A stretch of DNA of 64,000 bases from Styela clava. Its lineage: Eukaryota > Chordata > Ascidiacea > Stolidobranchia > Styelidae. The translations under genes were made by a program, and so were the position numbers. Location: positions 9,887,135 to 9,951,134 of the forward strand of contig NC_135255.1 in NCBI RefSeq assembly GCF_964204865.1, read 5' to 3'. Position 1 is the first letter of the stretch. Every line of letters begins with the position of its first letter. The notes under the pieces are model-generated. The model was not told the origin of the DNA and ran no database searches. It worked only from the letters and a program-made list of their open reading frames with translations. Of this stretch, positions 48,001 through 58,410 are shown piece by piece.

Positions 48001-51000
48001 CCTATAACAGTAGAATAAAAATAATATAGGACAATGACATGGTTCAATGCAGCATCTCATTCAAATGTGATTCCCTCACCTGAGTTTGTAGTAAAGACCA
48101 AGTCAGAGTCCTCATATCCAACATCATGGTTTCTTCAGAAAATTGTTCAACCTAAGAAACATATAAAGATTTGCTATTGATATTATATTCAGGAAACTCA
48201 TAGTTTGTTCAACTTAAAATCCATCGACTACAAGTCTACAACCATTATAATAAACTTAAAGAGTGATGCATAGTACGATGGCAATTCAACAAGTGTGTAA
48301 CTACTGCAGTTTCTCTTGTATTTACAGACTGGAGTATCTCTGTGATTATCAAGTACAGTACCTGAATACCCATGTCTAAAAGCATCAAATAGAGGATATT
48401 GGTGAGATATGCTTTCCAAATAGTTTTTCAATTAAGCATATTAAACAAAACTAAAAACTGAATAAAATTTTTTAATTGGTGTAAGAAAGGAAAATTTTCT
48501 CTAAATGTGCCAATTCCAGAAACAGGAATATCAAAAACGATATTCCTTTTAACAAAACTGGAAATAATATGTATCACCAAATACACTTATAGACAATTAT
48601 ATTGGTATAAGGAATAATTCAATGGCGTTGAATGTTGATATTGCTAACCCTGCTGTATGTAAGATTAACAAACCTCTGCTTCGTATCCACCGAAAATGTA
48701 GATATTTCCTCTTGCAACACACATTCCATGTCCGTCTCTAGCGCCAGGCAAATGTCCACAGACTTTGGGCGTATGCCAACAAAAATTTCCTGCAATAAAC
48801 ATAATCATATAGTCAGGTGACTCAGGTCATTGAAAGTTTTGAAACTTTTGTGTACAATCATGAACAAACTGAAGTTGAAGTGTCATATAAATTTTCGGTA
48901 ATCCTGAAGTATGCGCGTCAAGATGTCACACAACAGTTCAGGTTGTGCACCATCTTGGTGCGCATACTTCAGGAGGTCCAAATTTTCTTCTTTTCCAAAG
49001 ACGTATAACGTCACGGACTCCGGTAAAATCATCAAAGCCTGTGGCTGAAAACAAATATCAATTACGAGAGATTCGACCACAAATCCGAGCACGAGTCCGA
49101 ATCTTGTTGCATCCCTAATAAATGTTATATCAAACCTGTGTCAAAGTAGTATAAAATATTGGAAGCCCCACATAAATCGCTTCTTCCTCCAAACAAATAA
49201 GCTTTTTCGTCTATTGCAACAGATGTGTGACCATACCTGTTAATGGCAGAAAAGCAGATTGGAATTCTACAATCAAATTATTATGTACTCCAGAATTATT
49301 TAGTTTTCTTTCAAATTATTATAGAAATACCTCCCTAAATAACAACAACTTGAAATGAAATCCTTATAATCGAATATGCAATCCACTGTTATATCCAAGG
49401 GGTAATGCACAATACAGCTACGCCAGTTTCAACTAAACTTGAGGCTTATTAAAAAATTGAAGCATGTCTCTCTAATTTTATTTGCATAATAATAATTGTT
49501 TGGACAGGAGTATTATATCACATTGACAAAATTACTAATTCTGAATATAAAGAAAATCCTATTTTTCAGTGATATTGCCACGAAACAAGGTCACACACAA
49601 TCAGTCGTAAGAGTGACTCATCGCTGAGCATAGTTATGAGTGACCATCGAATTACTAATAGGCTAAATACTGAAAACAACAATTATAAGTAAAGCCAGAA
49701 ACCAAAAGTTTTTTTTCTTCAAAAATATATATTCACAAAACTTCATATTAATAATTATAAATACAAAATCCTACAACTATAACTTTGGTGCTGGTACATG
49801 CATTTAGATCAGCGGTTCCCAAACTGGGCCAAAACGCCCCCTTGTGGGCGTTTTAATAACTTGAGGGGTGCTGATGGCGATTTGGGCAATTGGGGGCGCT
49901 GGCTGTCAAACTGGGCGATTAGGGGGCGCTCACATCAATTCGGGAACTCCCAAGAAGTATGATATTTTATGCCATTCACTTCTACGCTCTGGTTCAAACT
50001 AGTTTGCTTGTGATTTCGGTGTTGAGATTTTCTCGCTCAACGCAGAATAGGTAATAGGACTTTTTTAAATCTGTATTGTTTCACAATAAATCAATAATAC
50101 ATAGCGCATACAGCATACGCTTCCTCCACCATGCACTGCACGTTTCGTTTTACTGTTTGGAATAACAGCTTCATTTTACTAGCGGTGTAGTGTAGTGTAA
50201 GTACAACACCCTTATGTTATAATTTTGGTTTTGTTAAGAACAAAATGTGACAGCTGGGCATCTGATTGAACTGCCGCACGCCAGATAGGACCACCTCCAT
50301 GTTGCGACTCAACTGGTTCATTTTCATTTCTTGGGTCATTGAATAATAAGGCTACATAACATAAGTAATACACAAATTGGCAAAAGGCAAAGACCTAGCC
50401 TGTTGTTATATCATGTTGTGTCTGACATTGTTTAAAGTCGGTTTATCATTTGTGTTGCGCAAGTTCAAAATATCGAACACAGTGACTTGGGCAGCATATT
50501 TAACCGGTTTATATTAAAAACAGTATTATATAGCGTGGTTCCCAAAAAACAAGACCATCAATTACTCGATTACTTATACGAAAATGGAGTGAATTATTCA
50601 ATTTTGTCTAAACTTGAACTTCTGTTTCACTCTTCTTTGAGTATTTCTCCATTTTATTTCTGCAATCGCAGCCTTGAGTTTACCAATCGTTTGAGGATTG
50701 TTCTGATACAAATTGTCCTTCGAACTCCCTACATATCAAAATCTGAGAGGTTTCAGTCCGATAATTAAGGTGCCTTACTGGATGTCCCCGCTAACTTCTC
50801 TCTCAGGATAGCAAGCGTCTGATTTGATGTATGGGGTGTCGCCTCGTCATGCTTGAACCACTGCTGGTCACCTTTATCAATCTATTAAGTAATGTCCAGA
50901 TTTTTTTCGGCACAAACACGTAATGTTCTGTATTCACCGTTTGGTTGGAAATTTTGCATTGAGTATATACTATTGAGTATAATCATACGCAAACAGAAGT

Positions 51001-52938
51001 TCAGGCACAAATAAGATTGAATAATTTTTTTGGAGATAGTAAAGAAATTTTTGATTTCCGTTTTCTAGATAACCCTAAAATTTCCTGAAGCGAAAAGAGC
51101 GAGTATTTAGGGCAACGACTGCACTTTTACATATCAAGAGAGATAAAGTTGCTTTGACTTTTTTGTTAGGGGGGCGTTTGCTAGTTAAAAAGTCATCCAA
51201 GGTGGCAGAAAAAGTTTGGGAAACAGTGTTTTAGATAAAACCACAAAAATTGATGGATCCTTCAAGTTAATTTTCTGAAATTCCACCAACTCTCAGGCAA
51301 AAGTATTATCATAATTCTAAAATCATAGATATCATATGATTAAATTCGTCCCGAAATAAAGAAATGCCGATAAAAGTACCTCATGTATGGAACATTTTCA
51401 AAATATTCGTTCCTTTGCTGTATTCTTCTCCATCTTAAGAATTCTAAAAATAAATGTCATAAATATATTTGCATACATGAGAGAGTGGTGACCTGCAGTC
51501 TAAAAAACTATGACTAATGTTGAAATTTTATTACAAATATACCGGTCTTACTACTTACTGAATACAGCGCGAAACACCGCAAAGAGCGCAAAACAGAGGG
51601 AAACAGCGCAAAACAGTGGGGAAACAGCGCGAAAGAGCGCAAAACAGAGGGAAACAGTGTGAAGCGGACAATTTTTTTGCAATGAGTTCGGAGCACCTTG
51701 TTTTGAGTTGGAGTACCACGGCAGCAAATTAAAAACACAAACCAACTTATGTAGCCAGTAATGCTGTAATGGCAGGTCTGCCCCTGCTGGTGACACATTT
51801 TGGGTACCATAATTTAGAACATTTTCCATATGGATATGGTTGGCTTTAGGGTTAGGGTTAGGTAAAAAGGGACCTCCAGAAGTATGTGCACCAAGGTGGC
51901 GCACAACCTGAAAATAGTATGTGTGTGTGTGTGTGTAGCGGATTCAGGTTGTGCGACATATTGCTGCACATACTTCTGGAGCACCAAAAAGGTAGATAAA
52001 ATTTCGCATGATGACCTATAATCCGGTTCATAGCCTTGTAAATATACCGGAAATAGCGCCATAAAACCATGGCGAGAGGCGCCGTGGTTCTTTCGTGGCA
52101 GGAGGTGGTAATGACTGCGTCCCCTGTTTTGCGCTGTTTCCCTCTGTTTTGCGCTGTTTCGCGCTCTTTGCAGTGTTTCGGGCTGTATTCAGTAAGTAGT
52201 AAGACCCCAAATATACATCGAAACATGAGGCCAAGAGCCTTTGATATGCATATTATTTTGTGGCTACAATTGCCTGAATTCTCAAGTTGTTAGAGTTAAC
52301 AGTTATTAGAGGCTTTATTAACAGGCATTTAAGTCAGTAAGTTGTCTATATATCTGTATATTTCTGCATCGGGTTATAAGCCACTCATGATAGGTAATAT
52401 ATGGTGTTCGGGCATTTTTGTTAACACAATAACAAATGGAGCATTTTTATCAACACAGTGAAGCAAACGATACCTAGCATGCACTAAAATTACGTTATAG
52501 GTGTGAAATATTCTGTTATTATTCAACATTTACAACCTACAGACCTAGGCAGCATGGTCATCCCAATAATTTAAGGATGGTGAGCTGCCTGTCCAGTGTA
52601 TATTGCTCAGATAAAAACACCCAACAAATACCATACTTGTAGATACTAAAATTGTCATCATTAAATCAGTAAATGAAATAAAATACCACTGGTACAGCAT
52701 TACCTGATTATTACTGTATTAACATTTAGTAAATTTATGCTAAACAGACACAGGTAGACTCACCCGTATTAAAGGCATAAATATCGATGGCAGTCCAGTC
52801 AGTATCATCATCATCAGTATTGTAATCTTCTCCAGAACAAAATCCACCAAACATATATATATCTTTATTGATAATTACTGCCGAGTGGTTAACTCGTTGA
52901 GGTCCACCCTCAATCGAATATGTCCAAAAAGGGTGCAT
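39024..52938 (-). CDS. KLHDC3: KLHDC3 homologue, kelch-repeat protein, 11 coding exons
   Basis: Exons on minus: 52938-52764, 51443-51380, 49236-49136, 48789-48674, 48151-48080, 48001-47876, 46833-46749, 46545-46459, 43903-43795, 42565-42498, 39121-39024. All introns are GT-AG and phases agree throughout, giving 366 residues (human 382). Kelch blades in order: INKDIYMFGGFCSGEDY, DEKAYLFGGRSD, RGNIYIFGGYE, GDKIYLFGGRGDD, HEDSIYIFGGFNSKLNEHY, and GPCPRRRHCCCYKDNKAYIF. The C-terminal CYNLDLSCLP matches human QYNLDQSCLP. In vertebrates KLHDC3 is a substrate receptor of a cullin-2 ubiquitin ligase that reads C-terminal degrons; that role here is by homology. Human ends HDIRWELNAMTT..., but this reading stops after LPVELE, and the stop overlaps a GTAAGT donor (39027-39022), so a further 3' exon is likely. 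At least four introns contain bounded transposons. Confidence 0.92.
39490..39578 (+). mobile_element. SINE S 3' fragment in a KLHDC3 intron
   Basis: GAACGAGAGGCCATGGTTTG, then ATTAAGCCATCTTAT, TTTCCTCTCCCCCGAGATAA and the CCTAT tail match the last third of the SINE at 40305-40625. The tRNA head is absent. Confidence 0.8.
39644..42331. mobile_element. 2.7-kb hAT-like element in the last KLHDC3 intron, hosting a SINE
   Basis: The left end CAGGGCTTCCCAAACTAGG with GGGGCTGCGGCCGCGAAA and the right end CCGCAAGCTC..TTCGGGAAGCCCTG form inverted termini. Flanks GCCTAGAG (39636-39643) and GCTTAGAG (42332-42339) match at 7 of 8. The word GTCCTGTAGTGTCA occurs about three times within (40102, 40290, 40787). 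A SINE (40305-40625) is nested inside. No transposase could be read. Confidence 0.87.
40305..40625 (+). mobile_element. tRNA-derived SINE family S, near-complete copy
   Basis: The head has a consensus Pol III A box TGGCTCAACGG (40317-40327) and a B-box-like TTTGAATCCC (40366-40375), spaced about 38 bases apart. The body includes CGCTGGTCGGTTACGGCTTC and CTAATCCCATACCCGACTTG; the 3' end CTCTCCCCCCGAGATAAATA is followed by (CCTAT)n. Other copies or pieces: 21185-21445, 39490-39578, 43945-46198 (split) and 54988-55040 (reverse). Confidence 0.9.
42752..43499. mobile_element. 748-bp hAT-like element in a KLHDC3 intron, perfect 8-bp target duplication
   Basis: Ends CAGTGGCGTAGCATCC and CTTGCTACGCCACTG; GGGGGGCCCAC occurs near both ends. 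TTTATACC flanks both sides (42744-42751, 43500-43507). CAGTGGCGTAGC is a terminus seen in many animal hAT families. A plus reading frame at 43063-43287 is not recognised. Confidence 0.92.
43945..46198 (+). mobile_element. SINE S copy split in two by a 1.9-kb insertion
   Basis: The head and body (43945-44159) contain GTGTGAGAGGATTGCTGGAC and CGCTGGTCGGTTACGACTTC and break off in CCCATAC. The tail (46081-46198) resumes CATACCCGACATGAACTGG and ends in CTATCCTATT. The unbroken sequence is known from the copy at 40305, so the join is certain. Confidence 0.88.
44160..46080. mobile_element. 1.9-kb inverted-repeat element in the SINE, 5-bp target duplication
   Basis: Termini GCCGCAGGGATGGCCA and the exact inverse TGGCCATCCCTGCGGC. 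The interior next to both ends is rich in ATTCGAAT. CATAC is duplicated on both sides (44155-44159, 46081-46085) and occurs once in the unbroken SINE, so the duplication is 5 bp rather than the 8 bp of hAT. The superfamily is unclear. A minus ORF at 45058-45279 is unrecognised. Confidence 0.82.
47160..47690. repeat. Degenerate hAT-like sequence in a KLHDC3 intron
   Basis: CATCCCGCTGGCCATATTCC, CCCACGGACCC, ACGTGGCCCGCAAGAG on the left and TCGGCCCTCAATGTC with GGCCCATTGC on the right recall the GGCCCGC subterminal blocks of the hAT group. No clean termini or duplication remain. Confidence 0.35.
48901..48976. repeat. Foldback mini-element F, copy 2
   Basis: TCCTGAAGTATGCGCG pairs with GCGCATACTTCAGGA, and the inner GTTCAGGTTGTGCACC is related to copy 1. 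It lies in the KLHDC3 intron between exons 3 and 4. Confidence 0.8.
49810..51228. mobile_element. 1.4-kb hAT-like element in a KLHDC3 intron
   Basis: Ends CAGCGGTTCCCAAACTGGG and AAGTTTGGGAAACAGTG. Flanks ATTTAGAT (49802-49809) and TTTTAGAT (51229-51236) match at 7 of 8. GGGGGCGCT words lie near the left end and GGGGGGCGTTTGC near the right. Inside is a minus-strand transposase remnant of another superfamily (50600-50885). Confidence 0.85.
50600..50885 (-). pseudogene. Remnant of a mariner/IS630-like transposase (DDE_3 type)
   Basis: The minus strand reads DKGDQQWFKHDEATPHTSNQ then TLAILREKLAG, equivalent to the mariner-group block FQQDxAPxHTSxxTxxFLxE around the second catalytic Asp. After stops and a shift, LSDFDM and GVRRTICIRTILKRLVNSRL resemble SPDLTPxDFFLWGxLKxxVY and the following helix. 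The remains are too broken to be active. They sit inside a copy with hAT-type ends, so either a mariner inserted there or the end classification is mixed. Confidence 0.55.
51845..51862 (+). repeat. Short TTAGGG run
   Basis: TTTAGGGTTAGGGTTAGG contains nearly three metazoan telomere units. It lies inside the 666-bp element next to foldback F copy 3, too short to indicate a real interstitial telomere. Confidence 0.7.
51874..51981. repeat. Foldback mini-element F, copy 3, with (GT)n in the loop
   Basis: CTCCAGAAGTATGTGC pairs with GCACATACTTCTGGAG. The inner GCGCACAACCTGAA and TTCAGGTTGTGCGAC also pair. The loop has about nine GT units. It is nested in the 666-bp element. Confidence 0.85.
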
Positions 52939-53289
52939 ATCATCAGTATCTTTGAATCATTGCTGAATCTGTGAATTGTCAGATCATATACAAGTAGATG
53001 TACAAACATGCATGTCATGCATATATCAGTATATTAGATACTTGGCCCTACAGCCACCTAGGTAAAGCTAGCGGACAGTTACCTATTTTTCCGAATTTGA
53101 ACCCGCCATGTTCCACGAATTGATCGCAAATAAAGTGGACAGTTGTCGCAAATTCACTTAATTGCGGCTACATGGATGCAAAAAATGAGGCGATTCGCCC
53201 TTTTAGAAACTAACGACAGAACTGAAACATTTTTTTTCGGTGAAATGAATTATTGCTCAGAAGCTCATTTATCGACAAAATCTAAAATT

Positions 53290-54270
53290 TAACTGAGTTG
53301 AAGCGTAATTTATGCAAGAAATTATTTTTTTTCATTCAATTCATTAATGCAGTGTGTTTGGTGAACAAATATATTAATATACAAAACATATTAAAATTAA
53401 AAAAAAATCCACCGTTTGGAAAGTAGGGAAATTCCCCCCAATCGAAGAAAAAAATATAAGAAATCGTCAATTTGACTCAGTTAAAGCGTAATTTAGGTTA
53501 GAATGAATTTTTTCTCATCCAATTCATTAATGCAGTGTGTTTGGTGGACAAATATAAAATACATATTAAAATTTTAGAAAAATCCACCCTGCGGAAAGTA
53601 GGGAAATTCCCCCCAATTGAAGAAAAAAATATAAGAAATTGTCAATTTAACTCAGTTAAAGCGTAATTTAGGTAAGAAGGAATTTTTTTTCATCCAATTC
53701 ATTAATGCAGTGTGTTTGGTGGACAAATATACAATACAAATTAAAATTTTAAAAAAATCCACCGTGCGGAAAGTAGGGAAATTCCCCCCAATTAAAGAAA
53801 AAAATATAAAAAATCGTCAATTAGACTCAGTTAAAGCGTAATTTAGGTAAAAGGAATTTTTTCTCATTCAATTCATTAATGCAGTGTGTTCGGTGGACAA
53901 ATATAAAATACATATCAAAGTTTAAAAAAAATCCACCGTGCGGAAAGTAGGGAAATTCCCCCCAATTGAAGAAAAAATATAAGAAATCGTCAATTTTACT
54001 CAGTTAAAGCGTAATTTAGGTAAGAAGGAATTTTTTCTCATCCAATTCATTAATGCAGTGGGTTTGGTGAACAAATATACAAAACATATTAAAATTTGAA
54101 AAAATCCACCATGCGGAAAATAGGGAAATTCCCCCCAATTGAAGAAAAAAATATGAGAAATCGTCAATTTGACTCAGTTAAAGCGTAATCTAGGTAAGAA
54201 GAAATTTTTCCTCATCCAATCCATTAATGCAGTGTGTTCGATGGACAAATATAAATTACATATTAAAATC
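53290..54270 (+). repeat. Left tandem array, about 5-6 monomers of 175 bp
   Basis: Each monomer contains CATTAATGCAGTGTGTTTGG, AAATCCACCGTGCGGAAAG, TAGGGAAATTCCCCCCAATT, then GTCAATTxxACTCAGTTAAA and GCGTAATTTAGGTAAGAAGG. The GGGAAATTCCCCCC word recurs at about 53427, 53606, 53781, 53953 and 54123, giving the period. Copies differ by a few percent. Confidence 0.92.
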
Positions 54271-55059
54271 CATCATGAATTGACCTTCGTCTTCCTCATC
54301 TCCAATGTCGGCGAAATTCCAAATTAAAGTCTTCGGTTCCTAATATGAAATTTAAGTACCGGTAATCCCATGTCACCAGTGATGTGATGCTCCGGTAATA
54401 ACAAACATAGTGGTTTAGGTTTATATGAATGTAACCTTTGCTTATTTTTGTCATCCCAAGGTAATGTACTCCTCCTCTTATCTTTTTTTTCATTTAATTT
54501 AAGACACCCAGGGCGTCATAATGTATAAATGGTACTTCCGCCTATAATATCAAAATAATCGAGATGTTTCACAATTATTCAGTCTGATATATGATTTTTG
54601 GTGACAATAAGATCTAGAAAAAATCGAGATGATAGAAGTTCAATAATAATAAAGTTTAGTCCATCTGAAAGTTAAATGGAAATTCAACAAAGATTTGAAA
54701 ATATCTGTAATAATAATATCAATACCATTTCGTTTGATATTTCAATTGAAGAATTGAAGACATCTTCTTGCAGAATATACTTAAGAAGTACGAATTCGCT
54801 CTGTAAGGCTAGGTTAAGAGAACTCGAATAGAAAAACATGATCATGTGATGATATATAAACAGCGCCCCCCTCAGTTTTGATTGTACAATCATGCTGCCC
54901 AACACGCGCGTGGCAAACACCGACGTTCTCTGATCTATAGCCTGCAAATACTTGAATAATGTTGATGACAGATTAGGTAACATGGAGATTTATCTCGGGA
55001 ACGGAAAGCCGATAAGGCAGCTTAATCATACGGCGAACCAAAACAAATTAAGGGATATA
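54271..55059. other. Centre of the foldback element; no gene; SINE fragment at 54988-55040
   Basis: This is single-copy AT-rich DNA between the two arrays. On minus, a fragment of SINE S is present: its inverse reads TTTATCTCGGGAACGGAAAG and CCGATAAGGCAGCTTAATC at 54988-55027. A 99-codon minus frame (54983-54684) has no recognised family. If the element ever carried a transposase here, nothing of it can be read. Confidence 0.6.
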
Positions 55060-56560
55060 CATATTATTAATGAATTGGATAAGTAAATATTTTTTCTTAC
55101 CTAACTTACACTTTAACTGAGTTAAATTGACGATTTCGTATATTTTTTCCTTAAATTGGGGGGAATTTCTCTACTTTCCGCACGGTGGAATTTTTTTTTA
55201 ATTTTAATATGTATTTTATATTTGTCCACCACATACACTGTATCAATGAATTGAATGAGAAAATATTCTTTCCTGCATAAATTACGTTTTAACTGAGTTA
55301 AATTGACGATTTCTTAAATATTTTCAACAAATTGGGGGGGATTTCCCAACTTTCCGCATGGTGGAATTTTTTTTAAATTTAATATGTGTTTTATATATCC
55401 CCACCAAACACACTGCATTAATGAATTGGATGAGAAAATATTCTTTCCTGCATAAATTACGTTTTAACTGAGTTGAATTGCCGATTTCTTAAAAATTTTC
55501 GTTAAATTGTGGGGTATTTCCCAACTTTCCGCATAGTGGAATTTTTTTAAAATTCAATATGTGTTTTATATGTCTCCATCAAAAATAACTGTGTTGATGA
55601 ATTGGATGAGAAAAAATTCCATCTTACCTAAATTACGCTTTACCTGAGTTAAATTGACGATTTCTTATATTTTTTTCTTTAATTGGGGGGAATTTCCCTA
55701 CTTTCCGCACGGTGGATTTTTTTAAAATTTTGATATGTATTTTATATTTGTCCACCACATACAGTGTATCAATGAATTGGATGAGAAATATTCTTTCCTG
55801 CATAAATTACGCTTTAACTAAGTTAAATAGACGATTTCTTAAATATTTTCATCAAATTGGGGGGAATTTCCCTTACTTTCCGCACGGTGGATTTTTTTTT
55901 AAATTTACTATGTGTTTTATATATTTTCACCAAATATACTGTATCAATGAATTGGATCAGAAAAAATTCCTTCTTATCTAAATTACGCTTTAACTGAGTT
56001 AAATTGACGATTTCTTATATTTTTTTCTTCAATTGGGGGGAATTTCCCTACTTTCCGCACGGTGGATTTTTTTTAAATTTTGATATGTATTTTATATTTG
56101 TCCACCAAACACACTGCATTAATGAATTGAATGAGAAAAAATTCCTTCTTACCTAAATTACGCTTTAACTGAGTTAAATTGACGATTTCTTATATTTTTT
56201 CTTTAATTGGGGGGAATTTCCCTACTTTCCGCACGGTGGATTTTTTTTAAATTTCAATATGTATTTTATATTTGTCCACCAAACACACTGTATTAATGAA
56301 TTGGATGAGAAAATATATTTATTCCTGCATAAATTACGTTTTAACTGAGTTGAATAGACGATTTCTTAAAAATTTTCCTTAAATTGGGGGGTATTTCCCA
56401 ACTTTCCGCATGGTGGAATTTTTTTTAAATTCAATATGTGTTTTATATATCTCCATCAAATACACTGTATTGATGAATTAGATGAGAAAAAATTATTTCT
56501 TGCATAAATTTCGCTTCAACTCAGTTAAATTTTAGATTTTGTAGAGAAATGAGCTTCTGA
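55060..56560 (-). repeat. Right tandem array, about 8 monomers, inverted relative to the left array
   Basis: The same 175-bp monomer in reverse: AATTGGGGGGAATTTCCC recurs at about 55153, 55332, 55506, 55684, 55856, 56033, 56206 and 56385. Two subtypes alternate: one with CTACTTTCCGCACGGTGGA and ACCTAAATTACGC, the other with CAACTTTCCGCATGGTGGAA and TGCATAAATTACG. The array is longer than its partner, so the arms have changed copy number independently. Confidence 0.92.
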
Positions 56561-57228
56561 GCAATAAATCATTTTACCGAGATAAAATGTGTTGTTTTAA
56601 TCATTTTTATTTTAATATGTTTCAGGTCTGTCGTTAGTTTCTAAAAGGGCGAATCGCCTCATTTTTTGCATCCATGTAGCCGCAATAGACCTTATTCAAT
56701 AAAAACCCATCCTACGCGCAAAAAAAAAAGTGATGTAAAAAAATATTTTTTAACATTAGCTCTCATGGGGAATGTATTCACCAGAGCAGAAATTTGCATT
56801 TTATGTATTTTTCTAGATATCTTTCATTGTATACGTGAGCAGTTTTGAGGATAGAATATTTTTTACGTCTTTTTTGATATTCTTATTATGATAAACATGG
56901 TCAAGATTTTTAATAATCGCTCATTGAAATTTTAATGAGCGCGGTTTTTCCGAAGACGTCATTCTCACTAGACCATGAGATTCTGCCAACGCGCCGTGCT
57001 CTGTGGGATATGTGCTCCAACTGCATGTGATAACAGATACTGGAATACCGGTACCGGGACCACAACTGGCGTTCAACGAAAGACCTATTTTGGTTTTAAT
57101 TGGATGTTATATATTTCATGAATTCCATGTACATTTCTGGTACACCTTTCAAAATCCAATGGCCTAACTCAGTTCATATGTTGACGGTACCTACCATGTA
57201 TGGTACCTATCCCAAAATTGGTGATGTT

Positions 57229-57687
57229 CAGGGCTGGATTTAGACCATGAGAGGCCCCTTCATATTTTTGAGCTCAGAATTTCTCTCTAAACAAAACCAC
57301 ATTTAATTGCTTAAAATTTAAAAATATGAAAGCATTAAACTTTTCATTCTCCCCATTCATGGGTGTGAATTTTTGATTAAAAGAATGATAATTTACTTGA
57401 GGCAGTTTTGCTTTCAATTTTTTGTCATACTTTAACATAGAAACTTCCAGCAGAATGCGCATAATAATAATTTCCCTTATTATGATGCAAACGACGCAAT
57501 AATGGCTGTTTACAATGTGGTTGAAACTTGTTGTACACAGAATTTTCTACTCTGAAAAGCTTGATATATATATATACTTTTTGTAGGGTTTAAACTTGTC
57601 AAGTTTTCAAAAGAATTACAAAGTTTGAAACCGAATTTCGAGGCTCTAGGTTTCAGCCTGCCTAGCCTATTGGTAAATCCAGCACTG
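57229..57687. mobile_element. 459-bp hAT MITE, third nesting level
   Basis: CAGGGCTGGATTTAGACC on the left and GGTAAATCCAGCACTG on the right, flanked by GTGATGTT (57221-57228) and GCGATGGT (57688-57695), 6 of 8 identical. It lies inside the nested element, which lies inside the foldback. Confidence 0.8.
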
Positions 57688-58284
57688 GCGATGGTCCCTA
57701 CAGCAAATTTCGGGCCCTAATCACTCAGCAGATTGAAATAAATGGTTTTCAGCATTTATTAGCAAAGATAGATATTTTAATTAAACTTATAGTTCAACTT
57801 AAAGCCTGTATAATGATATTATAAATATATGTCCCATTATTACTGCATTGTGAGAAGGCTTTCCACACTATCAAGTCTATAAGGTTTTAGCGTTTTCCAA
57901 TGTCTCAGATGGAAACTCCAGTCTTCATTTCGCATATTCTTTTCATTAATGCCATTAGCATTTGAAGCTTGACTGATTCCAATGTACCTTTCCATTGTTG
58001 TTTAATGTAATATCCTAAACGTGACTTCAAATTTTTTTCTCACTTTAATCATCACATGTTTGAATACCCGAGCTGACTTCTACTGATTTGTTATTAATTT
58101 ACAATTTTTTTTATAAATTAACTGTCGTACTTGCTAAGTGTCCACTAAGTGAAAATCTACAAAAAAAAGCAGTGTTTAATAATGGACTACATTTTTAACC
58201 GAATTCAAAAATATTCCGTAACTTAGTCAAGTTTTTGTTAAAACATCTTAATTAACTGTTAATCTTGATAGCAAACATGGGGGG

Positions 58285-58410
58285 CAGGGGGGGATGACTG
58301 TGATGGTCGTATCGCTCCCCAGTCTATACCGAATAACTGTGTGTTTTGTATATGATTTTTATTGATTCAATGCTTGTATTCTGGTTGACAAAATAAATCT
58401 CCCTCTCGTA
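58285..58410 (+). repeat. Dispersed repeat R, copy 2
   Basis: GGTCGTATCGCTCCCCAGTC, TATACCGAATAACT, TGATTTTTATTG, CAATGCTTGTATTCTGGTTG match 30560-30720 in order. It lies within the nested element. Confidence 0.7.

Larger units (their letters stand above)
51542..52207. mobile_element. 666-bp element with subterminal repeats, perfect 8-bp target duplication
   Basis: CCGGTCTTACTACTTACTG and the inverse CAGTAAGTAGTAAGACCC are the ends; CAAATATA flanks both (51534-51541, 52208-52215). Next to each end the word AGCGCAAAACAGAGGGAAAC (or its inverse) recurs two or three times, as transposase-binding subterminal repeats often do. The left subterminal array is longer than the right. Confidence 0.87.

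Noticed and set aside
51845-51862. Interstitial telomere
   Set aside because: Only about three TTAGGG units inside a transposon; chance or local duplication is sufficient.
54684-54983. 99-codon minus frame in the centre of the foldback as a candidate transposase
   Set aside because: Too short, no catalytic or zinc-binding pattern, and part of the centre derives from a SINE fragment.
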